6,041 nt of DNA from Candidatus Helarchaeota archaeon (lineage in GTDB: Archaea; Asgardarchaeota; Lokiarchaeia; Helarchaeales; HEL-GB-A): NCBI GenBank assembly GCA_013375405.1, contig JABXJU010000241.1:1-6041 (forward strand). The letters run 5' to 3'. Positions 1 through 5,719 of the stretch are shown here, in pieces. Each line of letters starts with the position of its first letter. The stretch's first letter is position 1. A model generated the notes under the pieces. That model searched no databases. It was not told the DNA's origin and saw nothing but the letters and a program-made list of their open reading frames with translations. Made by a program: the position numbers and the translations under genes.

Positions 1-2113
1 TACAATTAGGACATGTTCCTTTAATTTTAAGCCATTCAATCAAGTGTGTACGATGGGCGGGTGAATTACAATATTGACAATGAACCGTTTCTTCCTTAGA
101 GGGGTCAATAATAAGATTACAGACCATGCAGCGAAAGTGTATTAATTCTTTACTCTTTTTTGTAGGAGATACACGTGGAGCAAGCACAATGACTTTTGTA
201 ACGGGATCAATTTCTCCACTGATAATTTTGTTTGAGATTAAATCAACGAATAAATTTTCTAATTTATCCACTGGAATGTCTATTGCTTCAGAGAGATTTT
301 GTATAGGAATTTTGTATCCATAAGCAGGTTGTGCGAGCTCATAGTATTTATCTAAAATATGATTTATTTGTTCTCTTTCTTCGATGAGACTGAGAATTTT
401 TGTCTGAAAATTATTAAAGCGATTTTGGACTGCTTTTAGTTGATTAGCCCACTGTTGTTTCTTTTCATCTAAGGGATATTTTTCATAGCGTGCGAATACT
501 AATTGAATATGATCAGCCTTAGTCTTTATTTCTTGATTTATTGTTTTCTTTTGATCATCGAAAATTTGATGGATCGTATCCGTTGGAGAGGTAAGGTAAG
601 ATTTAAGTTGATTCATGGCATGCATTTGATAATAATCTATTAGTTTATTTAAGAGATCAATGTTTTGTTTTATGAAACGGTCAATTTTATTAAGTAATTT
701 GGGAGTATATAGTTGGATATATTCACTTTGTAAAGATGTGAATGAATTTTGAATCTCAGTTTCTATTTTTTCTAATTTTTCTTTCCATTTCGTGATTTGA
801 TTAGATAATTTCGAAGTAACAGTTTCATTTTGGGATATTTGAGATATACGTTCGTGTTGCTTTTCAAATTCAGTTTGCATTTCATTTTCTAGAAGCCTGA
901 TTTCCTTATCGGCATTTGTGAATTTCTCTTGTGTAATTAAGTCTGATAAGGTAGATATCTTTTTTCGCGTATAATCAGAAAATCTTTCCAAATTTGAAGT
1001 ACTTTCTTCAACCTGTTCAGCTTCAAGTCTCGTGTTTAAAGTAGAAAGAGAGGTTATAATTGTCTTTTCAGCAGTATTCAATTCATTTCTCCATTTGTTA
1101 ATAAGATCTGCTGAAAGTGGAATTAATTCGGGAGTCAATTGCTCTAGTTTTCGTCTTTGATTATCAAATTCAGCTGGTATTTCTGTCTGCATTTCTTTGA
1201 AAAGTTCCTCGGCCATAATCAACATTTTCCGCTCAATTAACGATGATACATTAGATGAATTATTTACGAATTCACTGGTAAGTTGTCTCAACTTCGAAAG
1301 ATTTTCTTCAACAACTGCCGTCTGAAGTTGTTTATAAACTGAATCAATTAGTTGGGAAAGTTCAATTTCAACGACATGTATTTTACTTTTCCATTTCGAA
1401 ATTAACTCACCTAAGATAGAAGTTAAATCGGATGGTGTTTGTTTTATTGCTTCCCTTTGGATTTTGAACTCAGATTTTGCACGCGCTCGTGTATTTATTA
1501 TGATACGCTCAGCAATTATAAATTTTTTCTGTTCTAATAATTCTGAAAAATTGGATAATCCTTTTTCTGTATTATTTGTAAATGTTTTTAATTTAGTAAG
1601 ATATTTTTCAATATTTTGCTTTGTGGCATCAACCCATTTATTAAAGTGTGTTTCAATTTTCTTTTTAAGTTCCTTGAGATCATTTAAAAACTTCTTTCTC
1701 TGATTTTTCCAATCTTTTTCGAAAGTTGTAAAACGTTTTTTATACGATTTTAGAGTAGAATTTTCTATTTCAGTATTATCAAGGTAAGCTTCGCGGAGTC
1801 TTTTGGCAGATTCATCAATTTCACTGATTAATTCTTTTAATTTAGTTGTATATTTGGAATAAATCTTATTTGCTTGGTCAATTTGAAGCAAATTAAGAAG
1901 TTCTGTAATAATTAAGGAGAGGCCTTCTATCTTATATTCAATATTTTCGTACGTTCTTTTAAATAATGAATCTAGTTCAGCAAATTGGATATAAAGATCT
2001 CCTGGACTTTTCAAGCCTGAAATAGTTGTATTAATCAGTTCTTTGAAGGTATCCAGAGTATATTCTATTTCCGAGTTAGTTTTGACTCCCTGTTTAGGCA
2101 AAAAACCTCTCAC
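1..2113 (-). CDS. Long coiled-coil repeat protein with C-terminal winged-helix-like and RING-like zinc-finger domains (3'-truncated by window edge)
   Basis: The minus-strand frame is open without a stop from 2128 to the left edge, giving 704 codons from a GTG at 2113-2111; the true C-terminus lies outside the window. An in-frame TGA (2131-2129) precedes it, and the first in-frame ATG is only at 1225, deep inside the repeats, so GTG is the best start. Residues ~10-580 are charged, helical, K/E/Q/N/S-rich sequence with no cysteine, no obvious membrane segment or signal peptide and no Walker motif, so it is not SMC/Rad50-like. About five diverged ~100-residue repeats lie at residues ~134-555. 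Residues ~598-644 look like a small winged helix, and 662-704 form a C4H2C2 RING-like finger. The family is not recognised. A cytosolic scaffold or E3-ligase-like role is inference from architecture. The neighbouring nucleotidyltransferase genes are divergent and share only the promoter region. Coding is certain; function is open. Confidence 0.88.
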   Translation of the reverse strand, partial: MRGFLPKQGVKTNSEIEYTLDTFKELINTTISGLKSPGDLYIQFAELDSLFKRTYENIEYKIEGLSLIITELLNLLQIDQANKIYSKYTTKLKELISEIDESAKRLREAYLDNTEIENSTLKSYKKRFTTFEKDWKNQRKKFLNDLKELKKKIETHFNKWVDATKQNIEKYLTKLKTFTNNTEKGLSNFSELLEQKKFIIAERIIINTRARAKSEFKIQREAIKQTPSDLTSILGELISKWKSKIHVVEIELSQLIDSVYKQLQTAVVEENLSKLRQLTSEFVNNSSNVSSLIERKMLIMAEELFKEMQTEIPAEFDNQRRKLEQLTPELIPLSADLINKWRNELNTAEKTIITSLSTLNTRLEAEQVEESTSNLERFSDYTRKKISTLSDLITQEKFTNADKEIRLLENEMQTEFEKQHERISQISQNETVTSKLSNQITKWKEKLEKIETEIQNSFTSLQSEYIQLYTPKLLNKIDRFIKQNIDLLNKLIDYYQMHAMNQLKSYLTSPTDTIHQIFDDQKKTINQEIKTKADHIQLVFARYEKYPLDEKKQQWANQLKAVQNRFNNFQTKILSLIEEREQINHILDKYYELAQPAYGYKIPIQNLSEAIDIPVDKLENLFVDLISNKIISGEIDPVTKVIVLAPRVSPTKKSKELIHFRCMVCNLIIDPSKEETVHCQYCNSPAHRTHLIEWLKIKGTCPNC
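2..130 (-). other. RING-like zinc finger, C4H2C2 (residues 662-704)
   Basis: Eight potential zinc ligands follow the spacing C-x2-C-x13-C-x2-C-x4-H-x2-H-x10-C-x2-C, at residues 662, 665, 679, 682, 687, 690, 701 and 704. The second half matches the RING-H2 signature well: H-x2-[C/H], then a hydrophobic residue, then E-W-L, then C-P-N-C. The Trp-Leu and Cys-Pro positions are those that contact E2 enzymes in true RINGs. The C-x2-C-x4-H middle spacing is closer to PHD/RINGv or NSE1-type fingers. All six cysteines of the visible 704 residues are in this block, which supports metal binding. The last ligand codon touches the window edge, so downstream residues are unseen. E3 activity is not shown. 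Confidence 0.75.
182..322 (-). other. Winged-helix-like domain (residues ~598-644 of the coiled-coil protein)
   Basis: After the coiled coil, the sequence changes to a helix (around NLSEAIDIP), a second helix (VDKLENLFVDLISNKIISGEID) and a short hydrophobic strand (KVIVL). This is the order and spacing of a winged helix-turn-helix such as those at the end of PCI domains, where the pattern 'helix, I-P-V-x-x-L-E, helix, G-x-I-D, strand' is common. The assignment is by eye. It matters because it directly precedes the RING-like finger, an arrangement also known in eukaryotic NSE1-type proteins. Confidence 0.55.
449..1714 (-). repeat. About five diverged ~100-residue tandem repeats inside the coiled-coil protein
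   Basis: The translated protein shows a recurring pattern: an acidic residue plus aromatic (E-F or D-W), two residues, Q-R or a similar pair, and then a Lys-Trp 26-28 residues after the acidic residue. The acidic residues are D134, E215, E315 and E415, followed by K-W at tryptophans 160, 241, 341 and 443. A fifth degenerate copy starts at I517-F518-x2-Q521, with a later Trp at 555. Spacings are 81, 100, 100 and 102 residues. Units three and four share the exact string EMQTE, and several units have V-E-E or similar about 30 residues after the Trp. DNA identity between units is low, so the duplication is old. The pattern resembles spectrin-type helical bundles in general character only; no known repeat family is claimed. 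Confidence 0.7.
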
Positions 2114-2134
2114 CGAAAAAACACTTATTCAACT

Positions 2135-2146
2135 AATTATAAAAAA
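2135..2146 (-). promoter_or_regulatory. Candidate TATA box for the coiled-coil gene; likely leaderless GTG start
   Basis: Read on the minus strand, TTTTTTATAA is centred about 26 bases before the GTG at 2113. Archaeal transcription usually starts roughly that far downstream of a TATA box, so the mRNA would begin at or next to the start codon. No Shine-Dalgarno-like sequence precedes the GTG, which agrees with a leaderless transcript. The surrounding DNA is very AT-rich, so chance matches are easy. Confidence 0.4.
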
Positions 2147-2167
2147 TACATACTTTTTTAGTTTTGC

Positions 2168-2180
2168 TTTTAATATTTTT
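2168..2180 (+). promoter_or_regulatory. Candidate TATA box for the nucleotidyltransferase operon
   Basis: TTTAATATTTTT lies about 75-85 bases before the ATG at 2253 in the 139-bp divergent spacer. It would give a leader of roughly 50 bases, which leaves room for the AGAGGA ribosome-binding site at 2235-2240. Other AT-rich stretches nearby could serve as well. No operator-like inverted repeat is evident in the spacer. Confidence 0.25.
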
Positions 2181-2234
2181 AATAGAAAATCTCATATTTC
2201 TTAATTTCAGAATGAAATTTAGATAAAGATCTCC

Positions 2235-2240
2235 AGAGGA
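2235..2240 (+). promoter_or_regulatory. Ribosome-binding site of the first nucleotidyltransferase gene
   Basis: AGAGGA ends 12 bases before the ATG at 2253. The spacing is slightly long but the purine-rich core stands out in AT-rich sequence and supports this start. Confidence 0.4.
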
Positions 2241-2252
2241 AGATATTATTAT

Positions 2253-3293
2253 ATGGAGCTAAGGGCACGAGAAGGTGACTTCATTGAAACAGATGAGGGG
2301 TTAATTTTTGATGTGAAGGGGTTGATCCATCCGCCCGAAAGAGTTATTGCCTATTTGAGATATTACCCAGATCCCAATGGACACCGTATTAGAGATAGAA
2401 TTCGTTACAAAAAGGTCTATTCATTAGACAGTCGGTATGAATACCTCAAGAGTAGATATCCTCTCTATTTATTTCATGATAAGATCTCAGGAGAGAGATT
2501 ACAGGGTATTCCTAGAAAATATATTAAATCGATTTTTCATCCAGAAGGATTAATGAAGAAGGTATTACAGAGAGGTAGAAATGTAGAGCAAAGAAAGATG
2601 TCAATCCTATTACAGAAAACTTTTGAACTAGCAAAATTAATTCAGTCACAATCAGGTATCAATTTTAATAAAATAGGAATAACCGGGTCATTTTTAGTAG
2701 ATTTGGAAACAGATGAATCGGATATTGATCTTATTATTTATGGATCTAGAAATGCTAATATAGTGAAAAAAGCCTTAACAACACTTCATAGTTCCCATCA
2801 GATAATCATTCACCCATATTCAGAAAAGAATATAAGCGATCTATATGAAGCTAGAGGAAAAATTTCCAATCTCCAATTTGATGAGTTCGTGAAAATAGAA
2901 CAACGCAAAAAGTTGCAGGGAGTGTATAAGGAGACTGATTATTATATTCGTTGTATTAAAGATTGGAATGAGATACAGTATAAATACGGAGATGTGTATT
3001 ATAAAAACTTAGGAATAGCGACAATCCAGGGTAAAATTATCGATGATACTGAGTCTATTTTGACACCATGTAAATATTCAATAGAAACTTCAAAGGTGAT
3101 AGATGGTATTAAAATTACAGAGCAAATCCGGGAAATTGTTTCTTTTCGTGGGAGATTTTGTGAACAAGCACAAAAAGGAGAAGAAATTGAAGCAAGAGGG
3201 AAAGTTGAACTCGTGAGGTTTGAAAATGAAGAATACCTCCGACTATATCTCGGTACATATAATGAAGATTATTTTAAAATTTTAAATTTATGA
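2253..3293 (+). CDS. Predicted nucleotidyltransferase, COG1665-like (canonical copy)
   Basis: This 346-residue protein has three parts. Residues ~1-110 carry the motif I-H-P-P-E-R followed by a Y-L-R-Y segment and L-Y-L-F-H-D. Residues ~111-240 hold a polymerase-beta-type nucleotidyltransferase core: G-S at 145-146 and S-D-I-D at 156-159 give the GS-x-DxD metal-binding signature; a third carboxylate could be E227 or D229. Residues ~250-346 are beta-rich and include T-P-C-K-Y and R-E-I-V-S-F-R-G. The family is, to my recollection, an uncharacterised archaeal nucleotidyltransferase group (COG1665-like); the nucleotide transferred and the acceptor are unknown. No membrane segment is seen, so it is probably cytosolic. 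It is the first gene of a plus-strand operon, and the next gene, its paralog, begins one base after its stop. It keeps the family-typical residues better than the paralog. Confidence 0.85.
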   Translation: MELRAREGDFIETDEGLIFDVKGLIHPPERVIAYLRYYPDPNGHRIRDRIRYKKVYSLDSRYEYLKSRYPLYLFHDKISGERLQGIPRKYIKSIFHPEGLMKKVLQRGRNVEQRKMSILLQKTFELAKLIQSQSGINFNKIGITGSFLVDLETDESDIDLIIYGSRNANIVKKALTTLHSSHQIIIHPYSEKNISDLYEARGKISNLQFDEFVKIEQRKKLQGVYKETDYYIRCIKDWNEIQYKYGDVYYKNLGIATIQGKIIDDTESILTPCKYSIETSKVIDGIKITEQIREIVSFRGRFCEQAQKGEEIEARGKVELVRFENEEYLRLYLGTYNEDYFKILNL

Positions 3294-3294
3294 C

Positions 3295-4356
3295 ATGAAG
3301 GAAGATAATTTGGACTATATTCCATTAGATAAAGATTTTATTCAAACCGTAGAAGATTTTTTCTTTTGTATTATAGGGTATATTCATCCGCCCAAACGTA
3401 TATCATCCTATCTCAAATATATTCCGTCTAATTCAGGTAAATGGAAGTTGAAAAATCAAAACCTCAAACGTGTGCTACCTTATTATTCTGCACAAGCCGT
3501 ATTAGATACACTCCAATGGCTTGAGAATAATTATCCTCAGTATTTATTTTATGATAGAAACAGTGATATGGTTTTCTCAGCCGTGCCTTTTAGATTTATT
3601 AAAAATTATTATTCTACAAGACAAAAAATGAGAGAAATTCTCGCCCTATCCAAGTTAGACTCCCTCCAGAACAAGCTCATATTGCTCATTTCAACGATAT
3701 CAAGGCTATCGGATGTGCCACTTGACGCGTTTGGAGTGACAGGATCGATTTTATTAAATATTCACAATCCAGATTTCTCTGATCTTGATGTCACAATTCA
3801 TGGATATGAAAATTCACTTAAAATTAGGCAAACAATGAAGGATATTTTTGAAAAAGGGCACCCAGAACTTTCACCCCTTGATGAAAAAGAGGCTGAGAGA
3901 TGGCAAAAAGATAAGGCTAAACGCTTTGGAATGAGCCAAGATGAAGCAAAATTATTATTCAAACGAAAATGGAATATGGGAGTATTTAATGAAACACGTT
4001 TTTCAATACACCCTATAAGGAATTTGAATGAAATTGAGGAGAAATATGACGATAAAGCATTTATTCAAAAGGGGCGTATTGAAATCCAAGCGAAGATTAT
4101 AGATTCCCAAGCTTTATTTCTACCTTTAAAATATAGAATTACAAAGGTAGAAATTCTTAAAGGAGAAAAAGTTGAAAATATTCAAGAAATTGTTTCATAT
4201 GAAGGATTATTCGATACTGCTGTTGAAAAGAATGAATTTGTTAAAGCGAAAGGGCAATTAGAATTAGTTAAGGATAATAAAAGGAAAATTGAGTATTATA
4301 GGTTAGTTATTGGTTCAAAACAGGGGAATTCGGAAGAATATATTCTCAAAATCTGA
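3295..4356 (+). CDS. Second nucleotidyltransferase paralog, COG1665-like (diverged copy)
   Basis: This 353-residue protein aligns with the preceding gene end to end: I-H-P-P-K-R at 30-35, Q-Y-L-F-Y-D at 82-87, G-S at 150-151, S-D-L-D at 162-165 and a matching beta-rich C-terminal third. The GS-x-DxD catalytic signature is intact. Several positions conserved in the first copy have changed: T-P-C-K-Y became L-P-L-K-Y, S-F-R-G-R-F became S-Y-E-G-L-F, and the D229 position is R235. It starts one base after the upstream TGA with no Shine-Dalgarno, so translation probably depends on coupling to the first gene. Shared fate and strict adjacency suggest a heteromer or two sequential reactions; this is inference. 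The substrate is unknown. Confidence 0.83.
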   Translation: MKEDNLDYIPLDKDFIQTVEDFFFCIIGYIHPPKRISSYLKYIPSNSGKWKLKNQNLKRVLPYYSAQAVLDTLQWLENNYPQYLFYDRNSDMVFSAVPFRFIKNYYSTRQKMREILALSKLDSLQNKLILLISTISRLSDVPLDAFGVTGSILLNIHNPDFSDLDVTIHGYENSLKIRQTMKDIFEKGHPELSPLDEKEAERWQKDKAKRFGMSQDEAKLLFKRKWNMGVFNETRFSIHPIRNLNEIEEKYDDKAFIQKGRIEIQAKIIDSQALFLPLKYRITKVEILKGEKVENIQEIVSYEGLFDTAVEKNEFVKAKGQLELVKDNKRKIEYYRLVIGSKQGNSEEYILKI

Positions 4357-4376
4357 ATTCTCTAATTTCCTAGATA

Positions 4377-4392
4377 AAATTATAATTAAATT
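4377..4392 (+). promoter_or_regulatory. Candidate TATA element before the CooT-like gene
   Basis: AAATTATAATTAAAT lies 42-57 bases before the ATG at 4434, in the 77-bp gap after the second nucleotidyltransferase. It could start a separate short-leader transcript, or the gene could be read through from the operon upstream. The element is weakly distinguished from the AT-rich background. Confidence 0.3.
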
Positions 4393-4421
4393 TTCAATGG
4401 TTAATTTGAAAGAACTATTAC

Positions 4422-4426
4422 GAGGA
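4422..4426 (+). promoter_or_regulatory. Ribosome-binding site of the CooT-like gene
   Basis: GAGGA sits 7 bases before the ATG at 4434, a standard archaeal spacing. It fixes the start so that the protein begins M-C-E-F, as CooT-family proteins do. Confidence 0.55.
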
Positions 4427-4433
4427 AATTTCA

Positions 4434-4772
4434 ATGTGTGAATTCAAAGTCGTAGTAAAGGAGCCAGGTAAGAAAGAATATCTTGCAATTGAAGAAATTA
4501 GCTACTTAAAAATCCAAGAAGATGATGGATCGATTCTTTTAAAAGGGCTGGGAATACAAAAAAAAATTGATACTGCAATTATGAAGGAAATTAATGTATT
4601 CGGAGAAGATGGAGCCATAGCAAAGGTATTTAAAACGCCAATTATAGGAGATTTCTTAAAATTTTTGAATAAACTCGAACCTGGATCTTACAGTCCCGAA
4701 TTAGAAAAAACTTGGATGAATTTTGTAACAAAAGGCAATGAATTAATTCGAGAACTAAAAAGTAAGAGTTAA
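4434..4772 (+). CDS. CooT-like small protein (COG1532-like) with C-terminal extension
   Basis: The 112-residue product starts M-C-E-F-K-V, then has the strand-rich pattern (I-S-Y-L-K-I, I-L-L-K-G-L-G, I-M-K-E-I-N-V) of the CooT/COG1532 family. Family members are usually about 60-70 residues and begin M-C; in bacterial CooT the second-position cysteine binds nickel at the dimer interface. Here Cys2 is present and is the only cysteine. Residues ~66-112 are an extra, mainly helical tail that the short members lack, so either a divergent subfamily or an added domain is present. Nickel binding is inferred from the family and not shown. It follows the nucleotidyltransferase pair on the same strand, and its stop overlaps the convergent mptA stop. 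Confidence 0.6.
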   Translation: MCEFKVVVKEPGKKEYLAIEEISYLKIQEDDGSILLKGLGIQKKIDTAIMKEINVFGEDGAIAKVFKTPIIGDFLKFLNKLEPGSYSPELEKTWMNFVTKGNELIRELKSKS

Positions 4773-5719
4773 GTGCTCATTTCTCGAAATTCTTTTTTTA
4801 ATTCCCCTAAGGTAGTTTCCTTTTCTGCAACTGCATTATAGACATGAACGCTTTCCATGTTTTCTACTCGTAAAAAGATCTGACTATTATCTGAGAGAGT
4901 ATCAAAATTTTCAACAACCTTTTGTGCCATCACACGAAGGCTATCCTCTACGAAGAGCGGATTCAGATGAGCTAATCGGACTAACTTACCCTCATCGGGC
5001 CTTTTTAATACATCTTGGACGATTCCAGACATTGATGTTTCAATAATATTTGTTAAGGAAAGTAGATCTACTTCCCGCTCCCGAGATAATTCAATGCATA
5101 ATGTTCCCTTTGATCTTTGACTGTGCGAGGCAATAGGAATTATATTTAGTAATTGGTCTACTTGATCTGATTCTAAATTAAAGGAATCCTGACGTTCAAG
5201 GATGATTTCTTTCGCGTATGATTGCATCAATTCTTTTGCGCAAGGACACGTGGTCATGCCTTCAGCAGAAGCTCCCAAGAATAATCGTGTCTTGCAATCT
5301 CTATTTAAACGTTCAGAGATTGCTTTTGAATAAACCTCGTAACCTTTTTGTCTTTTACCAAATCCCTCTTGAAGAGTATCAACGACTAAAATTCCTTTTG
5401 AAATAACTTCAGATCGGTTGGAATATCCGTGTTTTTTTAATAGAGTTTCAGTCATGGCTTTACAAACACTTTCGAGACTAGAATAGGCGTGATATGAGAG
5501 TTCATCAATCACTTCTTCGACTGTTTCGCTGGTTCGGGACATGTGAATACCCCGCTGTTGCTTGGGTAGCATGACAAACGCAGAAAAGAGGGGCGAAAAT
5601 TCATAAGTTTTATTTCCATGGAGGATTTTAATGCGTTTTCGTAGATTATTAACTCCAACTTTATCGATGGATATCTTATATTTAGGTAATTGGTTTTGGG
5701 TGTCAGGTAATTTACTCAT
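4769..5719 (-). CDS. mptA: GTP cyclohydrolase MptA (GTP cyclohydrolase IV)
   Basis: This 316-residue protein is a full-length member of the MptA/FolE2 family. It converts GTP to 7,8-dihydroneopterin 2',3'-cyclic phosphate, the first step of tetrahydromethanopterin synthesis, using a ferrous ion in the cytosol. Visible family motifs are R-G-I-H-M-S-R (56-62), G-A-S-A-E-G-M-T-T-C-P-C (149-160), A-S-H-S-Q-R (197-202) and E-S-V-H-V-Y-N-A (289-296). H199 and H292 correspond well in position to the histidines reported as important for metal binding in the Methanocaldococcus enzyme (His200 and His293 as I recall). The start is supported by the TAATG overlap with the upstream dihydropteroate synthase-like gene and by GAGG eight bases before the ATG. 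Being leftward and coupled to that gene, it belongs to a pterin-cofactor operon. FolE2 of bacteria is the alternative, but the archaeal context and motifs favour MptA. Confidence 0.93.
   Translation of the reverse strand: MSKLPDTQNQLPKYKISIDKVGVNNLRKRIKILHGNKTYEFSPLFSAFVMLPKQQRGIHMSRTSETVEEVIDELSYHAYSSLESVCKAMTETLLKKHGYSNRSEVISKGILVVDTLQEGFGKRQKGYEVYSKAISERLNRDCKTRLFLGASAEGMTTCPCAKELMQSYAKEIILERQDSFNLESDQVDQLLNIIPIASHSQRSKGTLCIELSREREVDLLSLTNIIETSMSGIVQDVLKRPDEGKLVRLAHLNPLFVEDSLRVMAQKVVENFDTLSDNSQIFLRVENMESVHVYNAVAEKETTLGELKKEFREMST

Larger units (their letters stand above)
4357..4433. other. 77-bp spacer, no terminator hairpin evident
   Basis: The gap between the second nucleotidyltransferase and the CooT-like gene is AT-rich. 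It holds the candidate TATA element and the ribosome-binding site noted separately. No stable inverted repeat or tRNA-like structure could be recognised. Confidence 0.4.

Noticed and set aside
126..323. Short plus-strand open frame opposite the winged-helix/zinc-finger region
   Set aside because: It lies wholly antisense to a frame that encodes a clear RING-like finger, and its translation has no recognisable domain and no ribosome-binding site.
1464..1703. Short plus-strand open frame opposite the coiled coil
   Set aside because: It is antisense to the repeat-bearing frame. Its Phe- and Ser-rich translation is what the complement of Lys/Glu-rich coding sequence gives.
1..2113. SMC/Rad50-type ATPase
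   Set aside because: The visible N-terminal part has no Walker A motif, and no ABC signature is seen among the 704 residues. Only the part beyond the left edge remains unseen.
2253..4356. MNT/HEPN-type toxin-antitoxin pair
   Set aside because: Both proteins are ~350-residue nucleotidyltransferases homologous to each other. Neither has a HEPN R-x4-6-H motif, and minimal MNT proteins are much shorter.
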